Part shown: piece after piece, positions 56,116 through 64,000 of the stretch
Layout of the letters: the number at the start of each line of letters is the position of its first letter
How positions within the stretch are numbered: the stretch's first letter is position 1
Assembly (NCBI GenBank): GCA_031431195.1
Contig: JANPCU010000011.1
Coordinates: 4,318 to 68,317, forward strand
DNA length: 64,000 nt
Reading direction: 5' to 3'
From: TH-plancto1 sp031431195
GTDB lineage: Bacteria > Planctomycetota > Planctomycetia > Planctomycetales > Planctomycetaceae
Position numbers and translations under genes: made by a program
Notes under the pieces: generated by a model
The model's database searches: none
What the model was told of the DNA's origin: nothing
The model's input: only the letters and a program-made list of their open reading frames with translations

Positions 56116-56838
56116 GTGATCGAAGGACCATTTTCAGAAGATTACTTCTGGTACGACGAATCGGAGTCGGACCCAGAGTTCCTGGACCATTGGAGCGATC
56201 CACCGTTCACCCCGTCGAGCGACGACTGGGGTTGGGACGAGTGGGGCGATCTCATTGTCTTCCGGCCCCTGGGCCACGAGCCCGGGTACAACTATCCCCT
56301 GGTCATCTGTCTCTCGCAGGATGAGGTGCCCGGAGTCGCGCTGCGTGACTGGTTCCCGGATTTAAGCGATCGGAACTACATCGGAGCCGAGGTCCAATTG
56401 CCAGTCGGCTCGACCGATTTCCAGAATGCAGATCGTGTGGCTGTGGCGATTCGCGAAGTCGTCGCGATGTACGGGATCCACATGCGGCGGATCTGGATGG
56501 CCGGAGTGGGAGAGGCAGCGGACGCCGTGCTACGGATTTTGCCTCTCGTCTCGAAGTTGGTCACTGGCGGGATCGCCATCGCCCCGACAGAACTCGCCAC
56601 GGCAGGACTGAGCTCCGTCCATGCGGCCATTGATAAGTCATTATATCTGGCGATCCCGGGCGGTGATAAAACGGACCTCGCCGAATCGATGGCCGAGTAT
56701 TGGACGATGATTGGGTGGCAGTGCGCCCTCTCGGAATGGGAATCGATGGAGGCCTCGCGACTGGCGATCTGCCGCGACCTCAATACCTGGTTGATGCAGC
56801 AGGTCAGCACCCCCGCCGGGCAAGACTCGCGCGGGTGA
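56116..56838 (+). CDS. Alpha/beta-hydrolase-like protein lacking a visible nucleophile
   Basis: A 240-residue protein starting with GTG at 56116 behind AGGAGG. The acidic, aromatic N-terminus (FWYDESESDPEFLDHWSDPP) is followed by an alpha/beta-hydrolase-like core: YNYPLVICLS, DRVAVAIREVVAMYGIHMRR and IWMAGVGEAADAVLRILPLV. The turn that normally carries the nucleophile (GxSxG) reads AGVGEA here, with no Ser, Cys or Asp, so it may be a non-enzymatic member. No signal peptide. Confidence 0.7.
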   Translation: MIEGPFSEDYFWYDESESDPEFLDHWSDPPFTPSSDDWGWDEWGDLIVFRPLGHEPGYNYPLVICLSQDEVPGVALRDWFPDLSDRNYIGAEVQLPVGSTDFQNADRVAVAIREVVAMYGIHMRRIWMAGVGEAADAVLRILPLVSKLVTGGIAIAPTELATAGLSSVHAAIDKSLYLAIPGGDKTDLAESMAEYWTMIGWQCALSEWESMEASRLAICRDLNTWLMQQVSTPAGQDSRG

Positions 56839-57129
56839 GTGTGTGCGGGACTCGGTTTCGACACGTTGGACTGCCGCGTCCGATGTCACGGTCCGATATG
56901 GCGCACTTTCTGCCGCAGGCTCGGGCATTTCTCAAGTTCTCAGAATGTCGTCTTGACCGAAACGGGGCGATCTGGAACATTCCGCTCCACTTCAACGACT
57001 TTCGCTGAAGTTCCTCTCAAGGATGAGACCCCCAACGGCCCCTTCGGCCAGTTCGTCATCGATCGGGCCGTTTCCGTGGCCGGCGCCAGGCGCCAGCCGG
57101 TTCGGCACACGCAAAGGAGTGCATACGCC

Positions 57130-57795
57130 GTGAAGAAACTCTTCGTCTGTTTTGCCGTCGCCACCGCTTCCGCCGGTTTCGCCATGGCTCCCGTTACCGC
57201 TCAAGAGAAAGCCGCTCCCGCTGCCGCCGCTCCGACCCACCAGGTGGGTCTGATCGACATGGCTCACGTGTTCAAGAACTATGACAAGTTCAAGAGCATG
57301 ACCGAGGACATGCAGGGTGATGCTAAGAAGGCTCAGTCTGATGCCGAAGCCATGGTCGAGCAGATGAAGCAGATCCAGACGGCGATGCAGGGGCTGCAAG
57401 AAGGTTCCGCTGACTACATCAAGAACGAGACGGCGATCCTCACCCTGCAGACGAAGCTGGAGAGTTTCCGTAAGGTGCAGCAGCGGGAGTTCCTCCGCAA
57501 GGAAGCCGAGATCTACAAGACGGTCTACATGGAAGTCCAGGAAGCTGTCCAGAAGTACGCCAAGTACTACAAGTACACGCTGGTCCTCCGCTTTAACCGT
57601 CAGAGTGTCGATGCTGCTGAAAATCCCCAGGAAATCATCACCAGCATGAACCGTCAGGTCGTTCACTATCGCGAGCAGGATGACCTGACCGATCCGATTC
57701 TGAGCTTCCTCAATGACGAGTACCAGAAGTCCACAGGCGGTGCCGCCACCCCGGCTCGTGAAGCCAAGGGACCAGCCCCGGCAGTCAAGCGGTAA
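57130..57795 (+). CDS. OmpH/Skp-family periplasmic chaperone
   Basis: A 221-residue protein starting with GTG at 57130. A signal peptide (FVCFAVATASAGFAMAPVTA) precedes VGLIDMAHVFKNYDKFKSMT, the Skp-like first strand and helix, a long charged coiled coil (residues about 60-140) and a strand with YTLVLRFNRQSV and ENPQEIITSMNRQVVHY. Skp holds unfolded outer-membrane proteins. It lies directly ahead of lpxC, which is its usual neighbourhood in Gram-negative envelope operons. Confidence 0.9.
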   Translation: MKKLFVCFAVATASAGFAMAPVTAQEKAAPAAAAPTHQVGLIDMAHVFKNYDKFKSMTEDMQGDAKKAQSDAEAMVEQMKQIQTAMQGLQEGSADYIKNETAILTLQTKLESFRKVQQREFLRKEAEIYKTVYMEVQEAVQKYAKYYKYTLVLRFNRQSVDAAENPQEIITSMNRQVVHYREQDDLTDPILSFLNDEYQKSTGGAATPAREAKGPAPAVKR

Positions 57796-57818
57796 CTCTT
57801 TGTAGTTGCAGCTCTCAG

Positions 57819-57860
57819 CACGGGTGAACGTTGTGGGACGTTTGCCCGTGTCTTTGTATT
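57819..57860 (+). terminator. Hairpin between skp and lpxC
   Basis: CACGGGTGAACG pairs with CGTTTGCCCGTG across a short loop (two weak pairs), followed by TCTTTGTATTT. It would partly terminate the skp transcript just before lpxC. Confidence 0.55.
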
Positions 57861-57868
57861 TAATGTGA

Positions 57869-58747
57869 ATGCCTGAAAGTGCTCTCATGTCAACACGACG
57901 ACAACGGACCCTCACTCGCCCCGTACTGGTCGAGGGGTTTGGTCTCTTTGGCGGAGCGGATGTGCGGATGTCGCTCCATCCGGCCCCAGCTAACTCGGGA
58001 TTGATCTTCCAGCGAGTCGACCTCGCCGGTCGCCCGCAAGTTCCCGCACGCCACGAATTCCTCGTCACCCAGCCGCGACGCACTGTGCTGCAACGCGGCA
58101 CGGCCCGTGTCGAGATGGTCGAGCATGTCCTGGCCGCTTTGGCGGGACTGTGGATCGACAATTGCGTGATCCAGCTGGATGCCCTCGAACCGCCTGTCGG
58201 AGATGGCTCTGCGCTGGAGATCGTCGAGGCGCTGCTGTGTGCCGGAATCACGGAACAGACTGCTCCGCAAACTCAGTTCACCGTCGATGCGGATGTGAGC
58301 CTTTCGACACCAGGAGAACGGGGGGCCATGCAGGCCAGCCGGTCAACGGGCTGGACGATTCGCTACGATCTGGACTACGGCCAGACAGTGATCCCGCCGC
58401 AATCGTTTACCGCGACGATCACGCCCGAAGAGTTCGTGCGCGAGATCGCCTTTGCCCGGACGTTTGTCCTGGAGTCCGAAGTGGCGATGCTCAAGGCCCG
58501 TGGATTTGGCCAGCGGGCGACCACTCAGAACCTGCTCGTCTTCGGACCACGCGGTGTCCTGGAAAATCGGTTGCGGGCTCCCGACGAATGTGCGCGGCAC
58601 AAAGTCCTCGACTGCATTGGCGATCTGGCCCTCTGCGGAGGCAGTCCCGTCGGCAGCTTCCACGCTGTGCAATCGGGCCACCACCTCAATCACCGGATGG
58701 TTGAGAAGCTGTTGGCGGGCAGCCGGTCGATCAGAAAGTCGGCCTGA
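57869..58747 (+). CDS. lpxC: UDP-3-O-acyl-N-acetylglucosamine deacetylase LpxC
   Basis: Catalyses the committed step of lipid A synthesis. It has 292 residues. Zinc ligand His lies in VEMVEHVLAALAGLWIDN, further conserved parts are PPVGDGSALEIVEALL, IAFARTFVLESEV and ATTQNLLVFGP, and the second metal site is in ECARHKVLDCIGDLALCG (His and Asp). All catalytic residues look intact. The start may be ATG 57869 or 57887. It is slightly shorter than the roughly 305 residues of proteobacterial enzymes. Confidence 0.96.
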   Translation: MPESALMSTRRQRTLTRPVLVEGFGLFGGADVRMSLHPAPANSGLIFQRVDLAGRPQVPARHEFLVTQPRRTVLQRGTARVEMVEHVLAALAGLWIDNCVIQLDALEPPVGDGSALEIVEALLCAGITEQTAPQTQFTVDADVSLSTPGERGAMQASRSTGWTIRYDLDYGQTVIPPQSFTATITPEEFVREIAFARTFVLESEVAMLKARGFGQRATTQNLLVFGPRGVLENRLRAPDECARHKVLDCIGDLALCGGSPVGSFHAVQSGHHLNHRMVEKLLAGSRSIRKSA

Positions 58748-58827
58748 GACTTGAGAGATTCTTTTGAGAATCGGGCGACTCGAAGCTGGGCGATCTGAGG
58801 AATCCGCAAGTTCTATCCGGGAACGTG

Positions 58828-58855
58828 TTGACGAAAACCGATGATTTAGCATATT
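58828..58855 (+). promoter_or_regulatory. Putative sigma-70-like promoter of lpxA
   Basis: TTGACG (58828-58833), a 16-base spacer and CATATT (58850-58855), 77 bases upstream of the lpxA start. It is a five-of-six and four-of-six match, judged by eye. Confidence 0.4.
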
Positions 58856-58931
58856 CCACCCTTCTCACATCTCCGGTCCCTGTCATTCACTGGGGCTGAG
58901 CGACCCGGCCCCCACAGACAAGGACGTCTGG

Positions 58932-59801
58932 ATGGCAACTTACATTTCTCCGTTGGCCTATGTGGACCCCCGCGCCCAACTGGGTGCCGATGTGCATATT
59001 GGCCCGTTCTGCTTCATTGGCCCCGATGTTCGGCTGGGGGCGCAGTGTCGCCTCGAAAGCCACGTCACGCTGCTCGGCTGGACGACCATCGGCGAGCGGA
59101 ACCGCTTCGCTCAGAACTGCGTCATCGGCGGCGAGCCGCAGGATAAGTCGTACATTGAAGGAGCACCGACCCAGGTCATCATCGGCGATGACAATCAGTT
59201 CCGCGAAGGCGTGACCGTCAATCGGGGTGCCGAAAAAGAAGACGGCATCACCCGCATTGATGACCGCAATCTGCTGATGTCGAACGCCCACGTGGCTCAC
59301 AATTGCCATGTGTTCTGCGACACCACAATTGTCAACGGCGTGCTGCTCGGCGGCCATGTCCATGTGCATGACAAAGCGATCATCTCGGGCAATTCGGCCA
59401 TCCATCACTTCGGTACGGTGGGCACGCTGGCCTTCGTCGGCGGGTGCAGCAAGGTCGTCGTCGATGTGCCTCCTTACATGATCTTTGACGGCAACGACGA
59501 TGCACGAGTCAAGACATTGAACCTTGTCGGCATGCAGCGCTCGGGCATCAGTCCGACGACCGTCACCTCGATCAAGCGCGCTTACAAGCTGTTGATTCGC
59601 GAACACCGCCCTTTGGATGAAGTTCGCAATGTGATGGCCGAAGAGTTGGAGGGGATCATCCCCATCGAGCTGGCCGGACTGTTCAACTTCCTCGACTTCC
59701 AGCGGAAGGGGAAAGTCGGACGAGGCCGCGAGGTCTTCCGGGGAGCGACCCCGAGCGTGGCTCCCGTGGCGGCGTTCGAGCCGCAAGCGAAGGCAGCCTG
59801 A
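58932..59801 (+). CDS. lpxA: Acyl-ACP-UDP-N-acetylglucosamine O-acyltransferase LpxA
   Basis: First acyl transfer of lipid A synthesis. A 289-residue left-handed beta-helix protein, opening with ISPLAYVDPRAQLGADVHIG hexapeptide repeats. The catalytic His is in MSNAHVAHNCHVFCDTTIVN, and the substrate loop is at IGGEPQDKSYIEGAPTQV. The C-terminal helical domain (MQRSGISPTTVTSIKRAYKL) is present, with a longer tail than E. coli LpxA (262 residues). An AAGGA site lies eight bases before the ATG. A Gfo/Idh dehydrogenase gene follows after 44 bases. Confidence 0.96.
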   Translation: MATYISPLAYVDPRAQLGADVHIGPFCFIGPDVRLGAQCRLESHVTLLGWTTIGERNRFAQNCVIGGEPQDKSYIEGAPTQVIIGDDNQFREGVTVNRGAEKEDGITRIDDRNLLMSNAHVAHNCHVFCDTTIVNGVLLGGHVHVHDKAIISGNSAIHHFGTVGTLAFVGGCSKVVVDVPPYMIFDGNDDARVKTLNLVGMQRSGISPTTVTSIKRAYKLLIREHRPLDEVRNVMAEELEGIIPIELAGLFNFLDFQRKGKVGRGREVFRGATPSVAPVAAFEPQAKAA

Positions 59802-59845
59802 AGTCATTGGATGTGTCACTCAGTACACCGTGAAAGTGAAACGTG

Positions 59846-60925
59846 ATGGATCGACTGAAGCTCGCCGTGGTCGGTGTCGGAGCCCTCGGACGGCATCATG
59901 CCCGCATCCTGGCGTCGTTTCCCGATGTGGAACTGGTCGCTGTGGCCGAGCCCAACGAGACACAAGGCCGAGCGGTGGCCGATGCCTGCCACTGCGAGTG
60001 GGTCTCCGACTTCCAATCGCTGCTCGGGCGTGTCGACGCGGCGTCAATCGTGGTCCCGACGATTCATCATCGCAAGGTCGCCGTCGAGTTCTTGCGTCGC
60101 GGCATCCCGCTCCTCGTCGAGAAGCCGCTGGCCAGCACCATTGCCGATGCTCGTGAGATGGTCACCGCTGCTAAGGCCCTCTCCGTGCCACTGCAGGTCG
60201 GCCACATCGAGCGCTTCAACCCAGCCTTCCAAGCTCTGGCCAGTCGCGTCAAATCCCCGAAGTACATCCGCGCGGAGCGGTACAGCAACTACGCCTTCCG
60301 TTCGATGGATATCGGCGTGGTCCATGATCTGATGATCCACGACATCGAGCTGACACAGAAATTGGCCCAGTCCGATTTCGTGTCGGTCGAGGCATTTGGC
60401 GTCTCACTCGTCGGCGGACATGAGGACGTCGTGCAAGCGCGGGTCCGCTTTGCCAACGGCTGCATCGCTGACCTCTCCGCGAATCGCGTCTGCCCGACCG
60501 CCACCCGGACGATGCAGGTCTGGTCGGCCAGCGGCTGCGTGACTGCCGATTTGCACACGCGGACGCTCACCGCATTCGGTGCCGCTCCCGACTTGCTCGC
60601 GGGCCAGTTGCCGTATGACCTGGGCCGCGCGCGTGGGGCTGATATCAATCAGTTGAAGTCGGAGATGTTCTCCCGATTCGTTCAGACCGAGTCCCTCCCC
60701 ATCGAGGCGGTCGACGCCCTGACTCTCGAACTGCGCAGCTTCCTCAATAGCGTGCGGAGTGGCTCGACGCCCGAGGTGGACGGAGTCGCGGGCCTCAAGG
60801 CGGTGGAGTTAGCGGAGGCGATTCTGCAATCCGTCAACGCTCATCGCTGGGACCACGAGTCGAGTCAGCGACAGGGCCCGGACGTCCTCGTCCACGCAGT
60901 GGGCCACGACCGTGCCGCTGCCTGA
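59846..60925 (+). CDS. Gfo/Idh/MocA-family NAD(P)-dependent sugar dehydrogenase
   Basis: A 359-residue oxidoreductase. The Rossmann motif AVVGVGALGRHHARILASFP lies at the N-terminus, the active-site motif PLLVEKPLAST near residue 93, and the C-terminal substrate domain contains GHIERFNPAFQALASRV and DIGVVHDLMIHDIELT. It is 44 bases downstream of lpxA, which suggests an envelope sugar substrate such as UDP-GlcNAc. The 3-dehydrogenase GnnA of amide-type lipid A pathways belongs to this family, but the assignment here is context inference. Start ATG 59846, or GTG three bases earlier. Confidence 0.9.
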   Translation: MDRLKLAVVGVGALGRHHARILASFPDVELVAVAEPNETQGRAVADACHCEWVSDFQSLLGRVDAASIVVPTIHHRKVAVEFLRRGIPLLVEKPLASTIADAREMVTAAKALSVPLQVGHIERFNPAFQALASRVKSPKYIRAERYSNYAFRSMDIGVVHDLMIHDIELTQKLAQSDFVSVEAFGVSLVGGHEDVVQARVRFANGCIADLSANRVCPTATRTMQVWSASGCVTADLHTRTLTAFGAAPDLLAGQLPYDLGRARGADINQLKSEMFSRFVQTESLPIEAVDALTLELRSFLNSVRSGSTPEVDGVAGLKAVELAEAILQSVNAHRWDHESSQRQGPDVLVHAVGHDRAAA

Positions 60926-61140
60926 GTATATGAGTTCGCGCTCGCCCGAAGTGTAATAATAATTCTGGCGCGCCACCGGAGTCAGCCGGGGTGTTCGTGC
61001 CCGAAGTATGTGCTTCACAAAAGTCGTCCACTCTCAGAAATTCACGACAGCCGAGTGTGCCCCCAAAGAATCGTCAGCGATTCATCAGCGTTCCCGGCCA
61101 CCTCGCAGGAGAAACCTCCATCCAGCGTCCTGGAAATGTG

Positions 61141-61215
61141 AAACGCAGAGGGCACGGAGAACGCAGGGAAAAGACTCTCCTTCCGAACTCTGCGTCCTCC
61201 GCGCCCTCGGCGTTT
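61141..61215. repeat. 'AACGCAGAGGGCACGGAG' inverted repeat
   Basis: AAACGCAGAGGGCACGGAGA (61141-61160) pairs with CTCTGCGTCCTCCGCGCC and CTCGGCGTTTT (61188-61215). The complementary arms consist of short 'CGCAGAG' units, so several registers are possible. Confidence 0.7.
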
Positions 61216-61406
61216 TCACTCCGCTCGTCCTCGCGTTCGAGGTGTCCCCTGCGGGTGTCGCGAGTTTCGGGTGAATATTACCGTCTGGTTTTGGATGCCA
61301 ACTTTCCTGACGCACACACGGCACCGAACGCATCGCCCTTGGAACCGACTCTGTTCCGGTCGATCACTTCGCCACAGTCCACTCGATCCAGCGGACGTGC
61401 TACCGC

Positions 61407-61439
61407 CTGGACACCCCGGCTCACGCCGGGGGCTCGCCA
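61407..61439. repeat. 'ACCCCGGCTCACGCCGGGG' hairpin, copy 2
   Basis: CTGGACACCCCGGCTCACGC followed by CGGGGGCTCGCCA, one base shorter than the copy at 46626-46659 in its left flank and identical in the hairpin. Confidence 0.8.
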
Positions 61440-61704
61440 TGCTGATGCTTTCGGCTCATAAAAGTGTCTCGCTCATCGCAGCGAGTTATCCGGGCCGGTG
61501 GGCGAAAATATTCTCGTTGCCTTCCTAACCAGCCAGGTGGTGTGGAAGATCTTTTTACCCACCTGCCTCAATCCGCATTCTTCCTGTCCCGAATACCGAT
61601 CTGACTCCCCAGTTGCGGGTCGACAGGGATACAATAACTTCCAGTACCGAAATGATCGCTTTGGCATTGTCGCCATGGCACATCGGTCCTGTCAGGAGTT
61701 CTTC

Positions 61705-62736
61705 ATGTACGCTCAGTTCCTCAAATCTGGAGTTCTGTCGCTCGCTCTGCTGTTGGCGAGCGGGACAGAGCAATCCGTATTCGCCCAACACCATCACGAT
61801 GGAGGCGGCCACGATGGTGGTGGTCACGATGGTGGTGGTCACGATGGTGGTGGTCACGATGGTGGTGGCCACGGCGGCGGTGGCCACTACGGCGGTTCGC
61901 ACCATTCCCACCATGGGGGCGGTTACTCTCTCGGCGGCAGCGGGTTCAGCTTAAGTATTGGCAACGGGTACAACGGCTTCCAGTACTCCAGCGGGCCCCA
62001 GTATGGGAACAGCGTCTACAACTCGTACCCCTCGTACGGCTATTCAAACTACGGCTCGGGTTATGGGTATGGAGGATCGAGCGTCTATGTGACGCCACAG
62101 TATGTGACACCCACGTACGTCACGCCACGCTATATCACATCGCCCCCGAACTTCTCGTCATCCTCGATCGAGTACCGAACCCCCAATGTCCAGCCTTCGA
62201 GTCGGGTTTACATTCCCCCTCGAGATTCGGGACAGCGGACCAACCTCCCCAGTGTCAGCTTCGGTGGGCGGGCTCACATCCCCGAACTGGCAAGCGCCGT
62301 CGCCGATCGCGCTAACCAACTCTGTCTGACGCTGCACGATTCGTATCTCGGGAACCCACAGTTCAAAGAGGTCTACCGCGATACCTACTCACTGATCACG
62401 CAGGCTCAACAGCTGGCCCAACCCGATGTGGCAGCCGACTCGCCAGTGATGCTGGCCACACTCACTGACATGAATGCCATCCTGTCTCAAGCCACTCCCG
62501 TAATCGAAAGCTGGACACCCGCCCGGGGAGCGACCGCTTCCGCGTCAAGCCACCTCAACAGCGTGCAAGTGGCTCTGAAACTACTGTCGGTCGATGCGGG
62601 TTGGAGTGAGAATCAAGCGGCCCGGTCACCGGCTGCTGTCGAGGCTGCTCCGGCCCCGATCCGGGTCGCCCCGGCTCCTGATTCGCTGCCCTCGGAGAAT
62701 GAGCCGACACCGCTGGACCCACTCCCGGCTCCGTAA
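61705..62736 (+). CDS. Secreted His/Gly repeat protein
   Basis: A 343-residue protein from the ATG at 61705 (CAGGAG upstream). After a signal peptide (SGVLSLALLLASGTEQSVFA) come six tandem HDGGG-type units (61795-61884), then a Gly/Tyr/Ser-rich part (YGYSNYGSGYGYGGSSVYVT), a stretch of VTPQYVTPTYVTPRYITSPP, and a helical C-terminal domain (LASAVADRANQLCLTLHDSY). The His repeats probably bind metal. The function is unknown; cell-surface location is inferred. Confidence 0.75.
   Translation: MYAQFLKSGVLSLALLLASGTEQSVFAQHHHDGGGHDGGGHDGGGHDGGGHDGGGHGGGGHYGGSHHSHHGGGYSLGGSGFSLSIGNGYNGFQYSSGPQYGNSVYNSYPSYGYSNYGSGYGYGGSSVYVTPQYVTPTYVTPRYITSPPNFSSSSIEYRTPNVQPSSRVYIPPRDSGQRTNLPSVSFGGRAHIPELASAVADRANQLCLTLHDSYLGNPQFKEVYRDTYSLITQAQQLAQPDVAADSPVMLATLTDMNAILSQATPVIESWTPARGATASASSHLNSVQVALKLLSVDAGWSENQAARSPAAVEAAPAPIRVAPAPDSLPSENEPTPLDPLPAP
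61795..61884 (+). repeat. Tandem 15-base coding repeat (HDGGG)
   Basis: Six in-frame units of about CACGATGGTGGTGGT; units two to four are identical, whereas the first and last have synonymous or missense changes. This pattern fits recent slippage expansion in the middle of the array. Confidence 0.9.
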
Positions 62737-62775
62737 GGGGAGCGGTCTCTGAACATGAGGCCATCTCGACAAACG

Positions 62776-62810
62776 AGCGAGCGGACCAAACAGTCCGCTC
62801 GCTGCATTTT
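62776..62810 (+). terminator. Rho-independent terminator after the His/Gly repeat gene
   Basis: Perfect 11-base arms (AGCGAGCGGAC at 62776-62786, GTCCGCTCGCT at 62793-62803), 6-base loop and GCATTTT after it. A standard terminator shape. Confidence 0.85.
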
Positions 62811-63003
62811 CTGCAGCTGTCATGCAGCCACCTCGTTGAAGCAGCGATTTCGGAGAAAACGCTGACCATCGAAGACCGCCAGCCCGCTGCACCAACAAGG
62901 GTTGCTGGCACGCGTCCCTTGCTGTCGCAGCGGGCTGGCTAGGCGGCGCATCTCATTCTGGTCTGCGGGGAGTATACTCCTTCCCCGCCCCCACGGAGAC
63001 CGC

Positions 63004-64000
63004 ATGCCGCCCCTGGATCGTTACCGCAAGCAGACCCTCTTTGCTCCCCTCGGGGAGGCGGGACAGCTGCGCTTGCGTGAAGGGAAGGCGTTGGTGGTCG
63101 GGTGCGGGGCGTTGGGGTCGGTGATTGCGGAGAGTCTGGTCCGGGCGGGGGTCGGACTGGTGCGGATCGTGGACCGCGATTTCGTCGAGTTGTCGAACCT
63201 TCAGCGGCAGGTGCTCTACGACGAGCGGGATGTGGCCGAGCAACTCCCCAAGGCCGAAGCGGCGGCTCGCAAGCTCCGGCAGATCAACAGCGATGTCACC
63301 ATCGAGCCCATTGTGGCCGACCTGACGAGTGATAACATTCACCTTTTGGTCGACGGGATGCAGGTGATCGTCGACGGGACCGACAACTTCGAGACTCGGT
63401 TTCTGGTGAATGATCTGGCGTTTGAGCGCGGCATCCCGTGGGTGCATGGCGGGTGCGTCGGGTGTCACGGACAGGTGATGACGTTTCGACCGGGGCAGAC
63501 GATCTGCTTTCGCTGCCTGATGGGGGGCGTGCCCGAGCCGGGAAGTGGCGAGACGTGCGACACCGCCGGAGTCCTCGGGCCAGCGGTGAATGTGATTGCC
63601 TCACTGCAAGCTCTGGATGCCATCAAGATTCTGGCTGGATTGAAAGACGCCATCGAGCCGGTGCTGACGGTGGTTGATCTGTGGGAGGGGACGTTTCGCC
63701 GCCTGAAGGTCGGGGGGCCGCGCGAGGAGGGGCGGTGTGCGGGCTGCCTGAGCGGGGAGCGACCGTGGCTGCACGGGACGCAGTCGGCCCGGTCAGCTGT
63801 GCTGTGCGGGCGCAACGCGGTGCAGATTACTCCCCCGCAATCGATGCAGATCGGTTTGGAAGAATTGGCGATTCGACTCGCCGCCAGCGGACGGGTGACC
63901 CGCAACCCTTTTCTGGTGAAACTGGAAACTGCTGAGTCGGGTTATGTCCTAACCGTGTTCCAGGACGGTCGGGCGATCGTGCAGGGGACGGAAGATCCGG
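63004..64000 (+). CDS. ThiF/MoeB/HesA-family E1-like protein (3' end outside window)
   Basis: Adenylates the C-terminus of a ubiquitin-like sulphur carrier. The ATG at 63004 follows ACGGAG. Visible are the opening DRYRKQTLFAPLGEAGQLRL, the ATP-binding ALVVGCGALGSVIAESLVRA, VDRDFVELSNLQRQVLYDE (the conserved R and Q), DGTDNFETRFLVNDL, two zinc-type CxxC pairs (CFRC and CAGC), and a C-terminal extension (NAVQITPPQSMQIGLEELAI, VFQDGRAIVQGTEDP). The catalytic Cys that relatives use lies in the GETCDTAGVLGP segment. No sulphur carrier gene is in view, so the pathway (thiamine, molybdopterin or other) is open. Confidence 0.93.
   Translation, partial: MPPLDRYRKQTLFAPLGEAGQLRLREGKALVVGCGALGSVIAESLVRAGVGLVRIVDRDFVELSNLQRQVLYDERDVAEQLPKAEAAARKLRQINSDVTIEPIVADLTSDNIHLLVDGMQVIVDGTDNFETRFLVNDLAFERGIPWVHGGCVGCHGQVMTFRPGQTICFRCLMGGVPEPGSGETCDTAGVLGPAVNVIASLQALDAIKILAGLKDAIEPVLTVVDLWEGTFRRLKVGGPREEGRCAGCLSGERPWLHGTQSARSAVLCGRNAVQITPPQSMQIGLEELAIRLAASGRVTRNPFLVKLETAESGYVLTVFQDGRAIVQGTEDP

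Larger units (their letters stand above)
60926..61704. other. Intergenic region with two repeat elements
   Basis: Almost 800 bases without a credible gene. It carries the elements at 61141-61215 and 61407-61439. The section 61530-61640 has lower GC and may hold the promoter of the next gene. Confidence 0.5.

Noticed and set aside
61795..61884. Tandem repeats resembling a CRISPR array
   Set aside because: Units are 15 bases, contiguous without spacers, and in frame in a secreted protein.

Overview
The window looks like part of a chromosome of a planctomycete (phylum Planctomycetota, probably order Planctomycetales). This is inference from several signs: two DUF1559-type prepilin-like genes, many secreted Gly/Pro/Cys/His-rich proteins of planctomycete character, a lipid A cluster (Skp/OmpH-lpxC-lpxA-Gfo/Idh), a high-GC genome with loose gene packing, and many short intergenic palindromic repeats. 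No phage, transposase, rRNA, tRNA or CRISPR array was found.

Layout. 0-10.4 kb: the 5' two thirds of secA (minus), then a LysR regulator, gltB, a Uma2-type nuclease gene and gltD, all plus; the Uma2 gene splits the glutamate synthase pair. 10.5-13.8 kb: prolyl oligopeptidase and an ADP-ribosylglycohydrolase (minus). 13.9-15.4 kb: a scarred stretch in which two diverged copies of a PhoD-like C-terminus flank a PIN toxin/antitoxin-like pair. 15.6-21 kb: a probably frameshifted hypothetical gene, an SDR/DUF2867 protein, two overlapping micro-membrane proteins, a fasciclin protein, malate dehydrogenase and a soluble histidine kinase. 21.4-31.4 kb: an MMPL/RND transporter, Sua5, three secreted cell-surface-like proteins, a DUF971 protein and mutL (plus).

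31.6-43 kb is accessory-like: small secreted proteins, two 'DUF1559 plus partner' gene pairs, a GT-A glycosyltransferase, and a run of three envelope proteins (39.0-42.9 kb), two of which share a domain. 43.4-51 kb: an M28 peptidase, a membrane protein, a PilZ protein and a 913-residue secreted protein coupled to a tiny membrane protein. 51.2-54.2 kb: a methyltransferase, PilT and a DUF1795-like protein (minus). 55.4-60.9 kb: an amidase, a hydrolase-like protein without a visible nucleophile, Skp, LpxC, LpxA and a Gfo/Idh dehydrogenase, which together form an envelope block. 61.7 kb to the end: a His/Gly repeat protein and the start of a ThiF/MoeB-family E1-like protein.

The most distinctive structure outside genes is a set of at least ten families of inverted-repeat elements, several present twice in the window with conserved arms and divergent loops. 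Start codons were chosen from ribosome-binding sites and family N-termini where possible; many genes use GTG or TTG. All family assignments come from reading motifs by eye; no database search was run.
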